A stretch of 64,000 nt of DNA from Flammeovirgaceae bacterium UBA5008 (GCA_002398365.1 DGYK01000020.1:52646-116645); one strand, 5' to 3'; shown: positions 36,600-45,743, counted from the stretch's first letter. Translations and numbers: made by a program. Notes: generated by a model not told the origin, from the sequence alone.

Positions 36600-36845
36600 G
36601 TGTTATTTTTTTTGGTCACATGGAATGGCTGATTTTGTCATACCATTGAGTGTAGAACATCTTAATGGCCATTTCATAATTTTTTTAAATCATATGAATT
36701 CGCTTTTCGCGATTTCTTTTTGTGCTTGTGCAACTTGAAAATAGGAATCGATTCGTTGATTTCTTCTTTTCAAGTATAGTTCCCTTTTTTCCGAAAAATC
36801 AGATTTCAAAAATAGGGAATTTGGCTTTGTTAATAAAATCCTGTG
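36600..36845 (-). other. Intergenic region upstream of pheT
   Basis: No gene seen. It is AT-rich and contains an inverted repeat: ACTTGAAAA at 36733-36741 against TTTTCAAGT at 36767-36775, with partial pairing inward. A TATTTTTG box at 36807-36814 on the minus strand fits the -7 consensus but has no TTG at the usual distance. The hairpin would lie in the pheT leader if that box is used. Confidence 0.35.
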
Positions 36846-37484
36846 CTAGTGCTGATAAACTTTCTCGCCCGCCTTAATGGGAATACTCAGTATATTCTCT
36901 TTGGGAGGAAAGGGACATGAAAAGTTATCCGAATAAGCGCAATACGGATTGTACGCTTTGTTGAAATCGATGGTGATGGTAGTCGCACCGGATACTTTCT
37001 TTACATCGAGGTAGCGCCCCGCACCGTAGGTTTCATCGCCACTGGTAGCATCTGCGAAAGCTAAAAATAATGTGCCACGATACGGACCCGGATCGACCAC
37101 TTCTAACAGCAATAATTGATTCTTCTGATCACCCATAGTAAACTCCGCGAAAGCAAACTCTAAATACTTTTTCTCTTTGCCATCGCTGGTACCCAGAATC
37201 ACCATTTTCTTTTTTTCGATGGGCACCAGATTGGCAATGAATTTATAGGACAGATCGGGAGCGTAGTAATTCAGTGCTGTAAAGGTGGAGACGCTATCTT
37301 TTCCCACGTAAAAGGGCGAACCTTCATCGTTTTTCATGAACAGGTTCTTTTCTTCGCGCTCTTTGTTAATCTGTTGTGCGTACTCTTCTGGCGACTCGCC
37401 TCCGGTAAAACTGTAATAAACAATCGTGGCCAAAAAAGCCATTACTCCAATGACAATGATTTGTTTGCTCGACATAACTCTCAC
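36846..37484 (-). CDS. DUF1684 domain protein
   Basis: A 212-residue protein with one N-terminal membrane helix or signal anchor (about residues 5-25) and a DUF1684 domain: EEKNLFMKNDEGSPF at the start and the conserved end AYNPYCAYSDNFSCPFPPKEN (shown in two parts by the family as PYCAYS and CPFPPxEN). The family is common in Bacteroidota and has no established biochemical role. It follows radC by 6 bp on the same strand. An internal ATG nine bases downstream is an equally good start. Confidence 0.8.
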   Translation of the reverse strand: MRVMSSKQIIVIGVMAFLATIVYYSFTGGESPEEYAQQINKEREEKNLFMKNDEGSPFYVGKDSVSTFTALNYYAPDLSYKFIANLVPIEKKKMVILGTSDGKEKKYLEFAFAEFTMGDQKNQLLLLEVVDPGPYRGTLFLAFADATSGDETYGAGRYLDVKKVSGATTITIDFNKAYNPYCAYSDNFSCPFPPKENILSIPIKAGEKVYQH

Positions 37485-37490
37485 AGGGAG

Positions 37491-38192
37491 TTAAACAATC
37501 CCCTCATCTGCAAAGCTAAAATATTTATGTCCCGTAATAATGAGATGATCGAGTAATTGTATTTCTAAAAACCGACCGGCTTCTTTTAACTTTTTAGTCA
37601 AGTCAATATCACTTTGGCTAGGCTGTAGATTGCCGGAAGGATGATTATGTGCAACAACTACTCCGCTGGCCAATTCTTCGAGTGCTAGTTTGTAAATGAT
37701 TTTCGGATCGGCAACTGTGCCGGCCACACCCCCCTCGCTCACTCGTTTCTTTTTAGTAACCCGGTGCGCCCGATTGAGGAACAAAACCCAAAACTCCTCA
37801 TGGGGCAAATCCATCAAATCGCCTTTCAGTTGATCGAAGGCTTCTTTGGAAGTGGTAATCTTTGGCTTTTCCTCGCTATCACTTTCTTTTCTTCTTCTGC
37901 CCAATTCGAGGGCGGCTACAATGGTGATGGCTTTTGCTTCGCCAATACCTTTCACTTTCATCAAGTCTTTGATGGATAGTTTGGCCAGCAGATTGAGGTT
38001 GTTGTTGCTTTGGAGTAAGATTTTTTTGGAAACCTCTACCGCGCTCAGGTTGGCAGTACCCGATCCGATGAGGATTGCGATGAGTTCGGCCTCAGATAAT
38101 GCGGAAGTGCCTTTTAAAAGCAGTTTTTCTCGAGGTCGATCCTCGGGGTTCCAATCCCTGATATTGAGCGGTTTGCTGTCTTCGATTTTCAT
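37491..38192 (-). CDS. radC: RadC-family JAB/MPN-domain protein
   Basis: A 233-residue protein with an N-terminal helix-hairpin-helix region (LMKVKGIGEAKAITIVAALELG) and a C-terminal JAMM metalloprotease-like domain: VVVAHNHPSGNLQPSQSD carries the HxH and Ser/Asp metal ligands. This is full-length RadC (UPF0758). Despite the name a direct DNA-repair role is not established. DUF1684 gene follows at 6 bp. Confidence 0.93.
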   Translation of the reverse strand: MKIEDSKPLNIRDWNPEDRPREKLLLKGTSALSEAELIAILIGSGTANLSAVEVSKKILLQSNNNLNLLAKLSIKDLMKVKGIGEAKAITIVAALELGRRRKESDSEEKPKITTSKEAFDQLKGDLMDLPHEEFWVLFLNRAHRVTKKKRVSEGGVAGTVADPKIIYKLALEELASGVVVAHNHPSGNLQPSQSDIDLTKKLKEAGRFLEIQLLDHLIITGHKYFSFADEGIV

Positions 38193-38292
38193 AAATTGAT
38201 CTATGAAATCGGAAAGCCCGGGGAATGGAATTCCTTTCGTGCAAGGTATGTATTTTTATAGTATCAGTAAAAACCGTTTGAAACCCTTGTCT

Positions 38293-38718
38293 ATGCGATT
38301 GGCCATTATTTGTAAGTATTGTCTGGAAGAATCTCAACTGAATTTTGTGGTGAGCGATCGATTCAGGTTTCTGGTTAAGCATGGAGAAAATTATTCATGC
38401 CGGTGTGCGGAATGCGGGGCACTCAACGAGATTCATGTAAATCGGATTTACGCCCGAACGAATAAGGTATTGCTGATTGTAAGTTTAGCTTTCACTTTTG
38501 GGACGATGATTTATTTATCGACTCAATTTTATACAAACTATGTTTCTGGCCGCTCGTTGAATATCGGTTTGAGGGGTGTTTTCATAGTTGTGGCTGCATT
38601 GTTGATCCCACTTTTATTTGGAGCTGTTTATGCCTCTTCGAGTTGGGTAGGATCAGGCGTTTCAATGACCATCGGGTATAAAAAAACCCTCCTCACTCCA
38701 TTTTTAAACTTGGAATGA
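38293..38718 (+). CDS. Small membrane protein with zinc-ribbon-like cysteines
   Basis: About 141 residues from the ATG at 38293; the frame is open to 38203 but that part would overlap the radC promoter region and looks non-coding. The N-terminus has two CxxC-type pairs (CKYC and CRCAEC) about 30 residues apart, likely one zinc knuckle. Two transmembrane helices follow (about 62-82 and 97-118). I do not recognise the family. The last codons and the stop lie inside the rpsT terminator. Confidence 0.55.
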   Translation: MRLAIICKYCLEESQLNFVVSDRFRFLVKHGENYSCRCAECGALNEIHVNRIYARTNKVLLIVSLAFTFGTMIYLSTQFYTNYVSGRSLNIGLRGVFIVVAALLIPLLFGAVYASSSWVGSGVSMTIGYKKTLLTPFLNLE

Positions 38719-38724
38719 GGAGGG
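38678..38724 (-). terminator. Rho-independent terminator of rpsT
   Basis: CCCTCCTCACTCCA (38687-38700) pairs with TGGAATGAGGAGGG (38711-38724) over 14 positions with one G-T on the minus strand. On that strand a T-run (38678-38686) follows. It overlaps the end of the convergent small membrane protein gene. Confidence 0.85.
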
Positions 38725-38747
38725 AATAAAAAAAATAGTTTCGGAAA

Positions 38748-39002
38748 TTACGCTAGAGCGTTGACACGCTTCGCAAGCTTGCTCTTTTGGTTAGCAGCTT
38801 TTTTCCAATGGATTACGTTCTTCTTTGCTAATTTATCGATCATGCCACTCACTTCTTTCAAAAGAGCTTGTGCTTCATCTTTCTTGGTGGTAGAAGTCAA
38901 TTTCTTGATTTGAGTGCGGGTAGTTTTTGCCTGGTAGCGGTTTCTTACTCGCTTCGTCTCGTTTGCTCTAACTCTCTTTTGCGCTGATTTGTGATTTGCC
39001 AT
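38748..39002 (-). CDS. rpsT: 30S ribosomal protein S20
   Basis: An 84-residue, very basic protein starting MANHKSAQKRVRANETKRVRN, the standard S20 N-terminus, and ending in an all-helical region with the WKKAANQKSKLAKRVNAL pattern. Its own promoter and terminator are visible, so it is a single-gene unit. S20 binds 16S rRNA early in 30S assembly. Confidence 0.97.
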   Translation of the reverse strand: MANHKSAQKRVRANETKRVRNRYQAKTTRTQIKKLTSTTKKDEAQALLKEVSGMIDKLAKKNVIHWKKAANQKSKLAKRVNALA

Positions 39003-39024
39003 AAGTGCTTTTCTAAAAGGACTG

Positions 39025-39054
39025 CAAAAATAAGGGCAATAACCTGATTTGCAA
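39025..39054 (-). promoter_or_regulatory. rpsT: Promoter of rpsT
   Basis: On the minus strand TTG (39052-39054) is followed after 19 bases by TATTTTTG (39025-39032), an exact match to the Bacteroidota consensus TTG-N17-23-TAnnTTTG. The rpsT start is 22 bp downstream. This is the clearest promoter in the window. Confidence 0.75.
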
Positions 39055-39065
39055 GGCCTATTCTA

Positions 39066-40670
39066 TCATTTCTTTTGAATCTGCCCTTCAAATAGCATCC
39101 AAATGTTGGGATCCAGCTTTACTTCAATGGGTTCAAAATCGGCTTTCAAGGTTATTTTCTTCGATTTTGCGTCAATTTGAACCGTTTCTGCTTTAGGTAA
39201 TCCATCTTTTCCGATCCATGCTACATCCAGCGGAAAACTAAAAAAGGGCTCTTTCTGAGTTTGATTAATTTCTAAAGTCAGTTCTTTTTTAGCCGCATTA
39301 TAGCTCCAATTGCCGGAAAGGCGAGGGTGCCCACCCCGAAACAACCACTGATCAAAAAATGGCTTCAGGTTTTGACCAGTCACTTCTTCCATCACCAAGC
39401 GAAAATCATCGGTCAGTGCATTGCTTTTTTGATAGCGTGCGTAGTAGGTCTGAATTCCTTTCCAAAATAGTGCATCCCCTACTTTGTGCCGCAGCATGTG
39501 CAACACCCAGCCGGCTTTTTGATAGGTATTGGTGCTCAGTACTTTATTGATATCAGTAAGAGTAGTATCTACAATCGGAGCCGGGTTTTTAGCGTAATAC
39601 TTTATGGCCTGCTCGCGATCAATAATTTGCTCTTTTACCAATTGATCATGGCCATAAGCATGTTCCAGATACAAATGCGAAAAATAAGTAGCAAATCCTT
39701 CACTCAGCCACACGTGGTGCCAGTCGTTTTCAGAAGCTGAATTGCCAAACCATTGGTGGGCTTCTTCGTGGGCGATGAGGCTTACATGGTCACCTTTGCC
39801 ATTCACCGAATTTTCGAAATAAAAAATAGCTCCTGCATTTTCCAATCCGCCCCAGCGTGTTTTGGATTGTACGTTGGCTAATTTTTTAAACGGATACGGA
39901 CCAATGTGCCGATGGAAAAAATCGAGTACCTGCACTGCCGGAGCGTAGTCGCTAAATCCTTCTGCTTTGTTTTGCGGATACACCCAACTCTCCACGGTAA
40001 TGCCATCCACTACTCCGGCTCGTTGCACGGCAAATCGGGCAATGCCCACCACCATTACCTTCACGGGAATGGCGACTTCTTCCTCATAGCGCGTCAGTTT
40101 TTGTTTTGCGTTCAAAAAAGTTTCTTCTGTTTGAATGCCATTGGCCACTACCGAATAATGATGCGGAGCGATAACCACAAACGTGACGCGCGCTTTGTCG
40201 CTCGGGTGATCGATTACCGGCAGCCAATGATGCCCACGATCCGGCCAGTTGTCACCAAAGAAACCACGATCGCCAAATTTATTTTTCCCAATAATAAATC
40301 CGTCAAGCGGAATGCCAGCATACGTGATTTCGAAAGTGAATTGTTCGTTTACGGTTGAAGCGGCAGTCAATTGAATAGTGAGGCGGTCATTTTGATGGAG
40401 GAAGGAGATTGGGTTTCCGTTGAGCGTTACCGCAGATACGGTCATTCCCAAACCCTGTGCATTTTTGTTTACCAGATCTAAGTCAAAAGAGGTGATGGTC
40501 TTTTTGAAACTAATGGTGACTTGCGCCACTCCAGAAATCCGATCGGTGGAGTCATTCACCTCTAATTGAAAAAGATACTGCTGCACATCGATGGCTTCAT
40601 TTCTTTTGTAGGGATCGATGGCATAGACAGCGGAGTGGATAAATAGAAAAAGTGTAAATAATTTGTTCAT
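39066..40670 (-). CDS. M1-family zinc aminopeptidase, exported
   Basis: About 534 residues from the ATG at 40670, which starts a signal peptide (MNKLFTLFLFIHSAVYA); a further ATG at 40697 is less likely. The substrate motif GGLENAG (GxMEN variant) lies near residue 285 and the zinc motif is HEEAHQWFGN followed by WLSEGFATYF, giving HExxH-x18-E. The domain order is that of M1 enzymes without the long C-terminal helical domain. It removes N-terminal amino acids from peptides in the periplasm. Divergent from the S1/P1-like gene. Confidence 0.9.
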   Translation of the reverse strand: MNKLFTLFLFIHSAVYAIDPYKRNEAIDVQQYLFQLEVNDSTDRISGVAQVTISFKKTITSFDLDLVNKNAQGLGMTVSAVTLNGNPISFLHQNDRLTIQLTAASTVNEQFTFEITYAGIPLDGFIIGKNKFGDRGFFGDNWPDRGHHWLPVIDHPSDKARVTFVVIAPHHYSVVANGIQTEETFLNAKQKLTRYEEEVAIPVKVMVVGIARFAVQRAGVVDGITVESWVYPQNKAEGFSDYAPAVQVLDFFHRHIGPYPFKKLANVQSKTRWGGLENAGAIFYFENSVNGKGDHVSLIAHEEAHQWFGNSASENDWHHVWLSEGFATYFSHLYLEHAYGHDQLVKEQIIDREQAIKYYAKNPAPIVDTTLTDINKVLSTNTYQKAGWVLHMLRHKVGDALFWKGIQTYYARYQKSNALTDDFRLVMEEVTGQNLKPFFDQWLFRGGHPRLSGNWSYNAAKKELTLEINQTQKEPFFSFPLDVAWIGKDGLPKAETVQIDAKSKKITLKADFEPIEVKLDPNIWMLFEGQIQKK

Positions 40671-40787
40671 GATTTGTATTTTAGCTTTCGCGATCAATTA
40701 GTTCTTACGAGCATCCCCAAAAGCCAGATCAACTTCCCCTTAGGCTTTTTAATTTTTTGCGATGCACAATTAAATCAAAAGATACTC

Positions 40788-41768
40788 ATGTTGAGAAGGA
40801 ATCAAAAATGGTTTTTGTTCACCGTGGCAATTCTATGTGGTGGATGGGGATTTTTCGGTCATCAAAAAATTAACCGACTGGCGGTTTTCACATTGCCGGT
40901 GGAGATGATTACGTTTTATAAACATCATATCCGCTACATTTCCGAAGCGGCAGTAAATCCGGATCGCAGAAGGTATGCAGTAGAAGGAGAGGGTGCCCGG
41001 CACTATATTGACTTAGATGTGTATGGCGACAGTGCTGCTTATCAGTTACCACGTTATTGGAACGAAGCGGTAGAAAAGTTTGGAGAAGATTCATTGCAAG
41101 CACATGGCATTGTGCCTTGGCATATTTACCGGGCTTATTTTCAACTGCGCGATGCCTTTATGCTAAAAGATCCGGCTAAGATTTTAAAGCAATCTGCTGA
41201 AATTGGACATTACATTGCCGATGCGCACGTGCCTCTTCACACTACCAGCAATTACGATGGACAACTGACCAGCCATGTTGGTATCCATGCTTTTTGGGAA
41301 TCGCGGTTGCCGGAATTGTTCTTCAATGAATATGATTTTTATTTAGGTAAAGCCAGCTATATTAAAAATGTACAATTAGCAGCATGGGATGCCGTAACAA
41401 ACGCTCATCTGGCACTCGACTCGGTTTTGCAATTCGAAAAGCAACTCTCTCAACAGTCAGATAATCTGAAATTTAATTTCGAAACAAAAGGCCGGCAGAC
41501 AGTTCGTGTTTTTTCATTTAATTATTCCAAGAAATACCATGCGATGTTAAATGGTATGGTCGAGCGTCAAATGCGATCCTGTATTAAAATGATTGGCGAT
41601 GTGTGGTATACGGCATGGGTAGATGCCGGTCAACCCGACTTAAAAACATTAATCAATTACCAGCCCACTGAAGAGGAGTTGAAGCTGCGGCAAGTTGAGC
41701 TTGCGAAGTGGAAAGCCGAGCGAATCAAAAATGTGCGGGCGCACGAAGAGGAGGCCGCAGATCGTTAG
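40788..41768 (+). CDS. Zinc-dependent phospholipase C / S1-P1 nuclease-like protein
   Basis: About 326 residues from the ATG at 40788 (signal-like MLRRNQKWFLFTVAILCGGWG); the open frame upstream to 40674 overlaps the divergent promoter region. The mature protein starts WGFFGHQKINRLAVF, with the Trp and His of the trinuclear zinc site, and has further HxxD and H motifs (RHYIDLD, IGHYIADAHVPLHT, HAFWESRLPE). This pattern is shared by zinc-dependent phospholipase C and S1/P1 nuclease; which activity it has cannot be decided. Its stop codon overlaps that of the convergent lipoprotein gene. Confidence 0.8.
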   Translation: MLRRNQKWFLFTVAILCGGWGFFGHQKINRLAVFTLPVEMITFYKHHIRYISEAAVNPDRRRYAVEGEGARHYIDLDVYGDSAAYQLPRYWNEAVEKFGEDSLQAHGIVPWHIYRAYFQLRDAFMLKDPAKILKQSAEIGHYIADAHVPLHTTSNYDGQLTSHVGIHAFWESRLPELFFNEYDFYLGKASYIKNVQLAAWDAVTNAHLALDSVLQFEKQLSQQSDNLKFNFETKGRQTVRVFSFNYSKKYHAMLNGMVERQMRSCIKMIGDVWYTAWVDAGQPDLKTLINYQPTEEELKLRQVELAKWKAERIKNVRAHEEEAADR

Positions 41769-43126
41769 TTTGAAAATACTTTCTGTTTATGGAGAAGTTT
41801 TGAGATGGCGTTCATCGTAATCTTTTTGATTTTATCACCATCTTGGCCGCCCATACCTCGGTGAGAGCACCAATCATATGAGGCACCATTCACTACGATG
41901 CCGGAAGCAGGTGACTTTTGAAAGACAATGAAAGTACCAATCGTTTCTTTGCCACCCCGCGCCCCTCTGTCAAAACCAATTAATTCAACTCGATGGAAAT
42001 TCAAAATTGAATTATCAATTTCGGGATAACCATCTGCAGTAAAAGATGAAATAGGCGCACCATCGTATTCACCGGAAGGCAAAGAAATGATATCTCCTTT
42101 TTGCAAATTCAATCCTTCTAGTAAGGGAGACTGTGGTGAAACAATCTTATAACCATCCCAGCCTTTGTCAGTTTGTAAGCCATAACCACCGCGTGGAAAA
42201 TCTGCCCCTATGCTGGAAAGAATAGAATATTGCAACGATGGATGATCCCACTGTACTGTATTGAGAAGCGGATCGGCAATGGGATCTTTTTCTGAATTGA
42301 GATCAAACGATTTATAACAAATCATTTGATGGGTAGAATACCGCACTTGCCACCACATGGTATTACCTGAAAGTATAACGGCATGTCTGCCCTCTTCTAC
42401 AAACCGATCGAAATTTTTTCGGGCTTCGCGTGTCCAGTATTCGCTGTGGCCAACCAGCACCACAATTTTCGAATTTTGAATGGAAGCGTAATCATCCATG
42501 TCACTATCGGAAATGTAGTTAATGGAGAGGTTATTTAACGTAGCAAACCATTTTAAGCCTATGAGAGCTTGCCATTGCAATTCCAAGGGTCGGTGAAAAG
42601 ACACAATAGATGATTTAGGTTTACTGTAAAGGCTTTTGCCTCCGGCTAAGGCATATGCATTATCTGTATTTGAAGGGTAAACAATAGTAAGATCAACGGA
42701 TTGTGTAGTTCGAACAATAAGTGGAATTTTTTTCTCAATCAGGTAGATGCCGCTTTTGGTACCTGAAGGAATTTCAAATTCAGAACCGTATGAATATCCA
42801 AATCCGTTAATAGATGGCTCGGAGTTAGCAATTATTTGTGTTTTTAAAATAGCGCGAACAGAGAACGCAACATCGCCATTAATATCGTACACATCCAACC
42901 GACAGGGTGCCGTGTTTTTATTTGAATTAATAAAAGCCTTTATTTTTTCTCCCGGCAGGTATGAAAGCTTTTCTGCGTATCCGGAATTTAATGATGGGCC
43001 GCAGGGATCAGTAGGAATCGGAATTACAGGCTGAGGAGCTTCAGTCGTGTCTTTACACGATTCAACAAGCAGCATAATTGCCACGCAAAGTAATAGGATG
43101 GGGGGGCTCCGTTGTAACGCCTTCAT
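41765..43126 (-). CDS. Lipoprotein with N,N-dimethylformamidase beta subunit-like domain
   Basis: A 453-residue lipoprotein (lipobox LLVESC, Cys about residue 24). After a linker and a beta-rich segment it has a domain with LVGHSEYWTREARKNFDRFV and HAVILSGNTMWWQVR, a pattern of the C-terminal domain of the dimethylformamidase large subunit family. The catalytic activity is not established; exported proteins with this domain are frequent in soil bacteria. No neighbour suggests a pathway. Confidence 0.6.
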   Translation of the reverse strand: MKALQRSPPILLLCVAIMLLVESCKDTTEAPQPVIPIPTDPCGPSLNSGYAEKLSYLPGEKIKAFINSNKNTAPCRLDVYDINGDVAFSVRAILKTQIIANSEPSINGFGYSYGSEFEIPSGTKSGIYLIEKKIPLIVRTTQSVDLTIVYPSNTDNAYALAGGKSLYSKPKSSIVSFHRPLELQWQALIGLKWFATLNNLSINYISDSDMDDYASIQNSKIVVLVGHSEYWTREARKNFDRFVEEGRHAVILSGNTMWWQVRYSTHQMICYKSFDLNSEKDPIADPLLNTVQWDHPSLQYSILSSIGADFPRGGYGLQTDKGWDGYKIVSPQSPLLEGLNLQKGDIISLPSGEYDGAPISSFTADGYPEIDNSILNFHRVELIGFDRGARGGKETIGTFIVFQKSPASGIVVNGASYDWCSHRGMGGQDGDKIKKITMNAISKLLHKQKVFSN

Positions 43127-43243
43127 TAAATGGATGTGATTGCAAAATAAAAGAGAAAATCAAATAATCGAATCTGCCTTTTGAATTTACCACCAATTGA
43201 GTGAGATAACCTCTTTTTTCTACCGAATACAGAAATATAAAGG

Positions 43244-43251
43244 TAATTTTG
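43244..43251 (+). promoter_or_regulatory. Candidate -7 element of the GtrA gene
   Basis: TAATTTTG matches TAnnTTTG, 18 bp before the ATG at 43269. No TTG at -33. It supports the internal ATG over the TTG at 43197. Confidence 0.4.
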
Positions 43252-43268
43252 ATCCCTCAATCAAGTTG

Positions 43269-43664
43269 ATGGAATCACTAATTTCTCACCCCTTACTTTT
43301 TAAGTTTTTAAAATTTGCAGTAGTCGGAGCCATGGGGCTTGTGATCGATTTTGGAGTAACTTATCTATGTAAGGAGAAGCTTCGCTTCAATAAATATGTT
43401 GCAAATGCGACCGGTTTTTTTGTTTCAGGTGCAAATAACTTTTTACTAAACCGCTCATGGACTTTTGCCAACAACGATCCCCAAATATGGGAACAGTATG
43501 CAAAGTTTGTTTCGTTTGCCTTGATTGGTCTCTTGATTAACTCTACCATCATCTGGTTTTTGCATGGTCAGCAGAAAAGAAATTTCTATTTTTCAAAAGC
43601 AGTCGCAACCGCAGTGGTGATGGCTTGGAATTTTACTTCGAATATTTTATTCACGTTTCGGTAA
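43269..43664 (+). CDS. GtrA-family membrane protein
   Basis: 131 residues from the ATG at 43269, a normal length for GtrA; starting at TTG 43197 would add a polar 24-residue extension upstream of a promoter-like box. Four membrane helices are visible, beginning KFLKFAVVGAMGLVIDFGVT and ending in WNFTSNILFTFR, both hallmark segments of the family. GtrA proteins are thought to help move lipid-linked sugars across the inner membrane. No glycosyltransferase is adjacent. Confidence 0.85.
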   Translation: MESLISHPLLFKFLKFAVVGAMGLVIDFGVTYLCKEKLRFNKYVANATGFFVSGANNFLLNRSWTFANNDPQIWEQYAKFVSFALIGLLINSTIIWFLHGQQKRNFYFSKAVATAVVMAWNFTSNILFTFR

Positions 43665-43671
43665 AATAAAA

Positions 43672-43691
43672 TAGCTCCCGCGAAGGAGCTA
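43672..43691. terminator. Bidirectional terminator
   Basis: TAGCTCC (43672-43678) and GGAGCTA (43685-43691) form a 7-bp stem with A/T-rich flanks on both sides, between the convergent GtrA and SRPBCC genes. Confidence 0.7.
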
Positions 43692-43716
43692 CTTTATTGC
43701 ATCAGAATAATCTAAA

Positions 43717-44304
43717 CTATTTCGTGCCGGTTGAATCCGCTGGAGCTGTTTCGGTTGCAGGAGTTTCGATTGGTGAACTTTCAACTACCTTTTTTAAATC
43801 TTGTAAGCCATCTGCATATTGGCCATCTAACATGGTTCCCATAAATAATGACCACATGGCTTTGCCCATGAAACCTGTGTTGTCTCCATCATACGTCCAT
43901 GTTACTTTGGTTCCGTTTCCTTCGGGCGCCAATTTAAATTCAGCATAAGCTTCGCCATCAAAGCCTTCAAACTTTAATCCTGTTTTTACGCGTTCGTTCT
44001 CCACGCTTTCAATGACCCACTGCGAACCGGTACCTGTTTTCTCTCCAACCCAGTTCATCCGCGCACCTACACCGGCAGCAGCGCCTTCGTAGGTATTTTT
44101 TGCATCCGGGTCCATTTTACTCCAGGGCGACCACTCTACAAATTTTTCCATATTGTTCAGGTGCGGAAAAATAGCGGAAGCAGGTGCGTTGACTACGATG
44201 GACTGTTCCACATGACCTTTATCAGGTGCAAATGCCAGAACATAACCAATGATCAGCACCAAAACAGTGCCAATTCCAATTCCAATGAATTTTAAGATTT
44301 TCAT
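43717..44304 (-). CDS. SRPBCC-family (polyketide cyclase/START-like) protein
   Basis: A 195-residue protein with an N-terminal membrane helix (about 2-24) and an SRPBCC fold: VNAPASAIFPHLNNMEKFVEWSPW at the start and GTKVTWTYDGDNTGFMGKA in the second half, as in the polyketide cyclase/dehydrase-lipid transport family. A Pro/Thr/Glu-rich tail follows. The ligand is unknown. It precedes a two-component system on the same strand but after a 103-bp gap. Confidence 0.8.
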   Translation of the reverse strand: MKILKFIGIGIGTVLVLIIGYVLAFAPDKGHVEQSIVVNAPASAIFPHLNNMEKFVEWSPWSKMDPDAKNTYEGAAAGVGARMNWVGEKTGTGSQWVIESVENERVKTGLKFEGFDGEAYAEFKLAPEGNGTKVTWTYDGDNTGFMGKAMWSLFMGTMLDGQYADGLQDLKKVVESSPIETPATETAPADSTGTK

Positions 44305-44407
44305 GTTTAATGGGTTTAATGATAAATTTTGGGGAGTATGAAATTAGAAAAAAAATCTTAAAAATTGAATTTCTTTCCATACCCAGATAAGTTGAGGTGA
44401 TAATTGG

Positions 44408-45742
44408 TTAAATCTCAACGATAGGAATTAGAATGCTCGATTCGAATAAATGATTTTCGCAGCGCAACTTAAATTCAAATTGATGAAGCTGCAGCACCTG
44501 GTCGCATATCCATAAGCCCATTCCCAATCCGTGGCTATGATCATTTGATTTTTGAAATTCCTGTTTCAAAATTTCAGTTGTGATAAATGCTTGAACGGTT
44601 GGGTTGATGATTCGCAATTTCGCAACAGCAACATCGCGTTCCAGTTGAAGTGTTATAGTTGTGTTTGAGTCACTGTATTTAATTGCATTTTCAAGAAGAT
44701 TCTTCAGTACAATTTCAAATTTCTCGGCATCCAAAAGGGCTGCAGTCGTGCCACCATTTGGGTGCAGTGATAACATGATCTGAATGTTTTTTTCTACTGC
44801 CAATGGTTTCACACTCTTTAGGCTGGTATAGATTGTTTCTTCAATAAATTCTCTTTGCTTTCGCAGATTGAGTGAATCGCTTTTTAATTGACTGATCAAT
44901 AAAAAATCTTCTACAATTCGATTCAACTTTCTTACTTCGTGTAATTGACTCGCCAAAATGGTTTGTGTAGACAGATTTGTTTGCGAAAGCGAAACGGCCA
45001 ACTCTGTTTGCATAATAGTCAGTGGTGTTTTGAGTTCGTGCGCTGCAGAAGCAAAAAAGTTAACTTGGTTTTTGATGCTTACCTCCAATCGGGCAAACAT
45101 TTCATTCAACGTTTTAGCCAGCAACTGACTTTCGTCTGAAGTTGACGGGACATCTACGCGACCCATTTTTTTGGATGCTGTAATTTGGGAAGCCGTTGAA
45201 ATCATTCGTTGAAGCGGATTTAGCATTTTGCCAGCCGCCCAATAAATCAATGCCCCAGCCAGTAACAGTGAAAATAGATTTGCCAAGAGCAAGTAATTTT
45301 GCATTTGACTGATCTGACGTTCAACAAACGAAGTGCTTCGCGCCAGTGAAACCATTACAGCTGACGCATAAGGAACTTCTTTTTTCAGGTGAACGATTTT
45401 TACAGTATCAATCAATGAATAAGTAGATGTAGGCTCGAAAGCGTTCGTATCGGGAAAATCGGGAGAGCTAAACAAAGTAATTGGCTCAGTGGGTGTCGAC
45501 TGGTTGACTTGCAATAAATATCCGGATGGGGGAAGCGGAATCGTCAGTGGATCAAGCGAAATGCGACTCGCAATCTTCTCTGCTTCCGCACGCAATTCTT
45601 GTCCGTCCGCTTCGTGCAATGTTGCCTTCAGCTTTTGAAAGATAAGCCAGTTGACGGGTAACACGATCACTGCAAAAGCCAAAAAGAAAAGCACAGCGGC
45701 TTTGGTGCGCAAGCTTTGGTAAAATGGAATGGTGTGTGTCAA
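44408..45742 (-). CDS. Sensor histidine kinase
   Basis: A 444-residue membrane kinase: helix 1 at about 14-34, a periplasmic loop, helix 2 at about 150-170, a HAMP-like linker, then the H-box SAAHELKTPLTIM with the phosphorylated His. The N-box NLLENAIKYS is present. The G1 box (DxGxG) is not recognisable: the expected place reads IINPTVQ. The last G box is GLGMGLWICDQ. The ATP lid is therefore divergent or short. It is cotranscribed with the response regulator (1 bp apart, regulator first). The signal is unknown. Confidence 0.9.
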   Translation of the reverse strand: MTHTIPFYQSLRTKAAVLFFLAFAVIVLPVNWLIFQKLKATLHEADGQELRAEAEKIASRISLDPLTIPLPPSGYLLQVNQSTPTEPITLFSSPDFPDTNAFEPTSTYSLIDTVKIVHLKKEVPYASAVMVSLARSTSFVERQISQMQNYLLLANLFSLLLAGALIYWAAGKMLNPLQRMISTASQITASKKMGRVDVPSTSDESQLLAKTLNEMFARLEVSIKNQVNFFASAAHELKTPLTIMQTELAVSLSQTNLSTQTILASQLHEVRKLNRIVEDFLLISQLKSDSLNLRKQREFIEETIYTSLKSVKPLAVEKNIQIMLSLHPNGGTTAALLDAEKFEIVLKNLLENAIKYSDSNTTITLQLERDVAVAKLRIINPTVQAFITTEILKQEFQKSNDHSHGLGMGLWICDQVLQLHQFEFKLRCENHLFESSILIPIVEI

Positions 45743-45743
45743 C

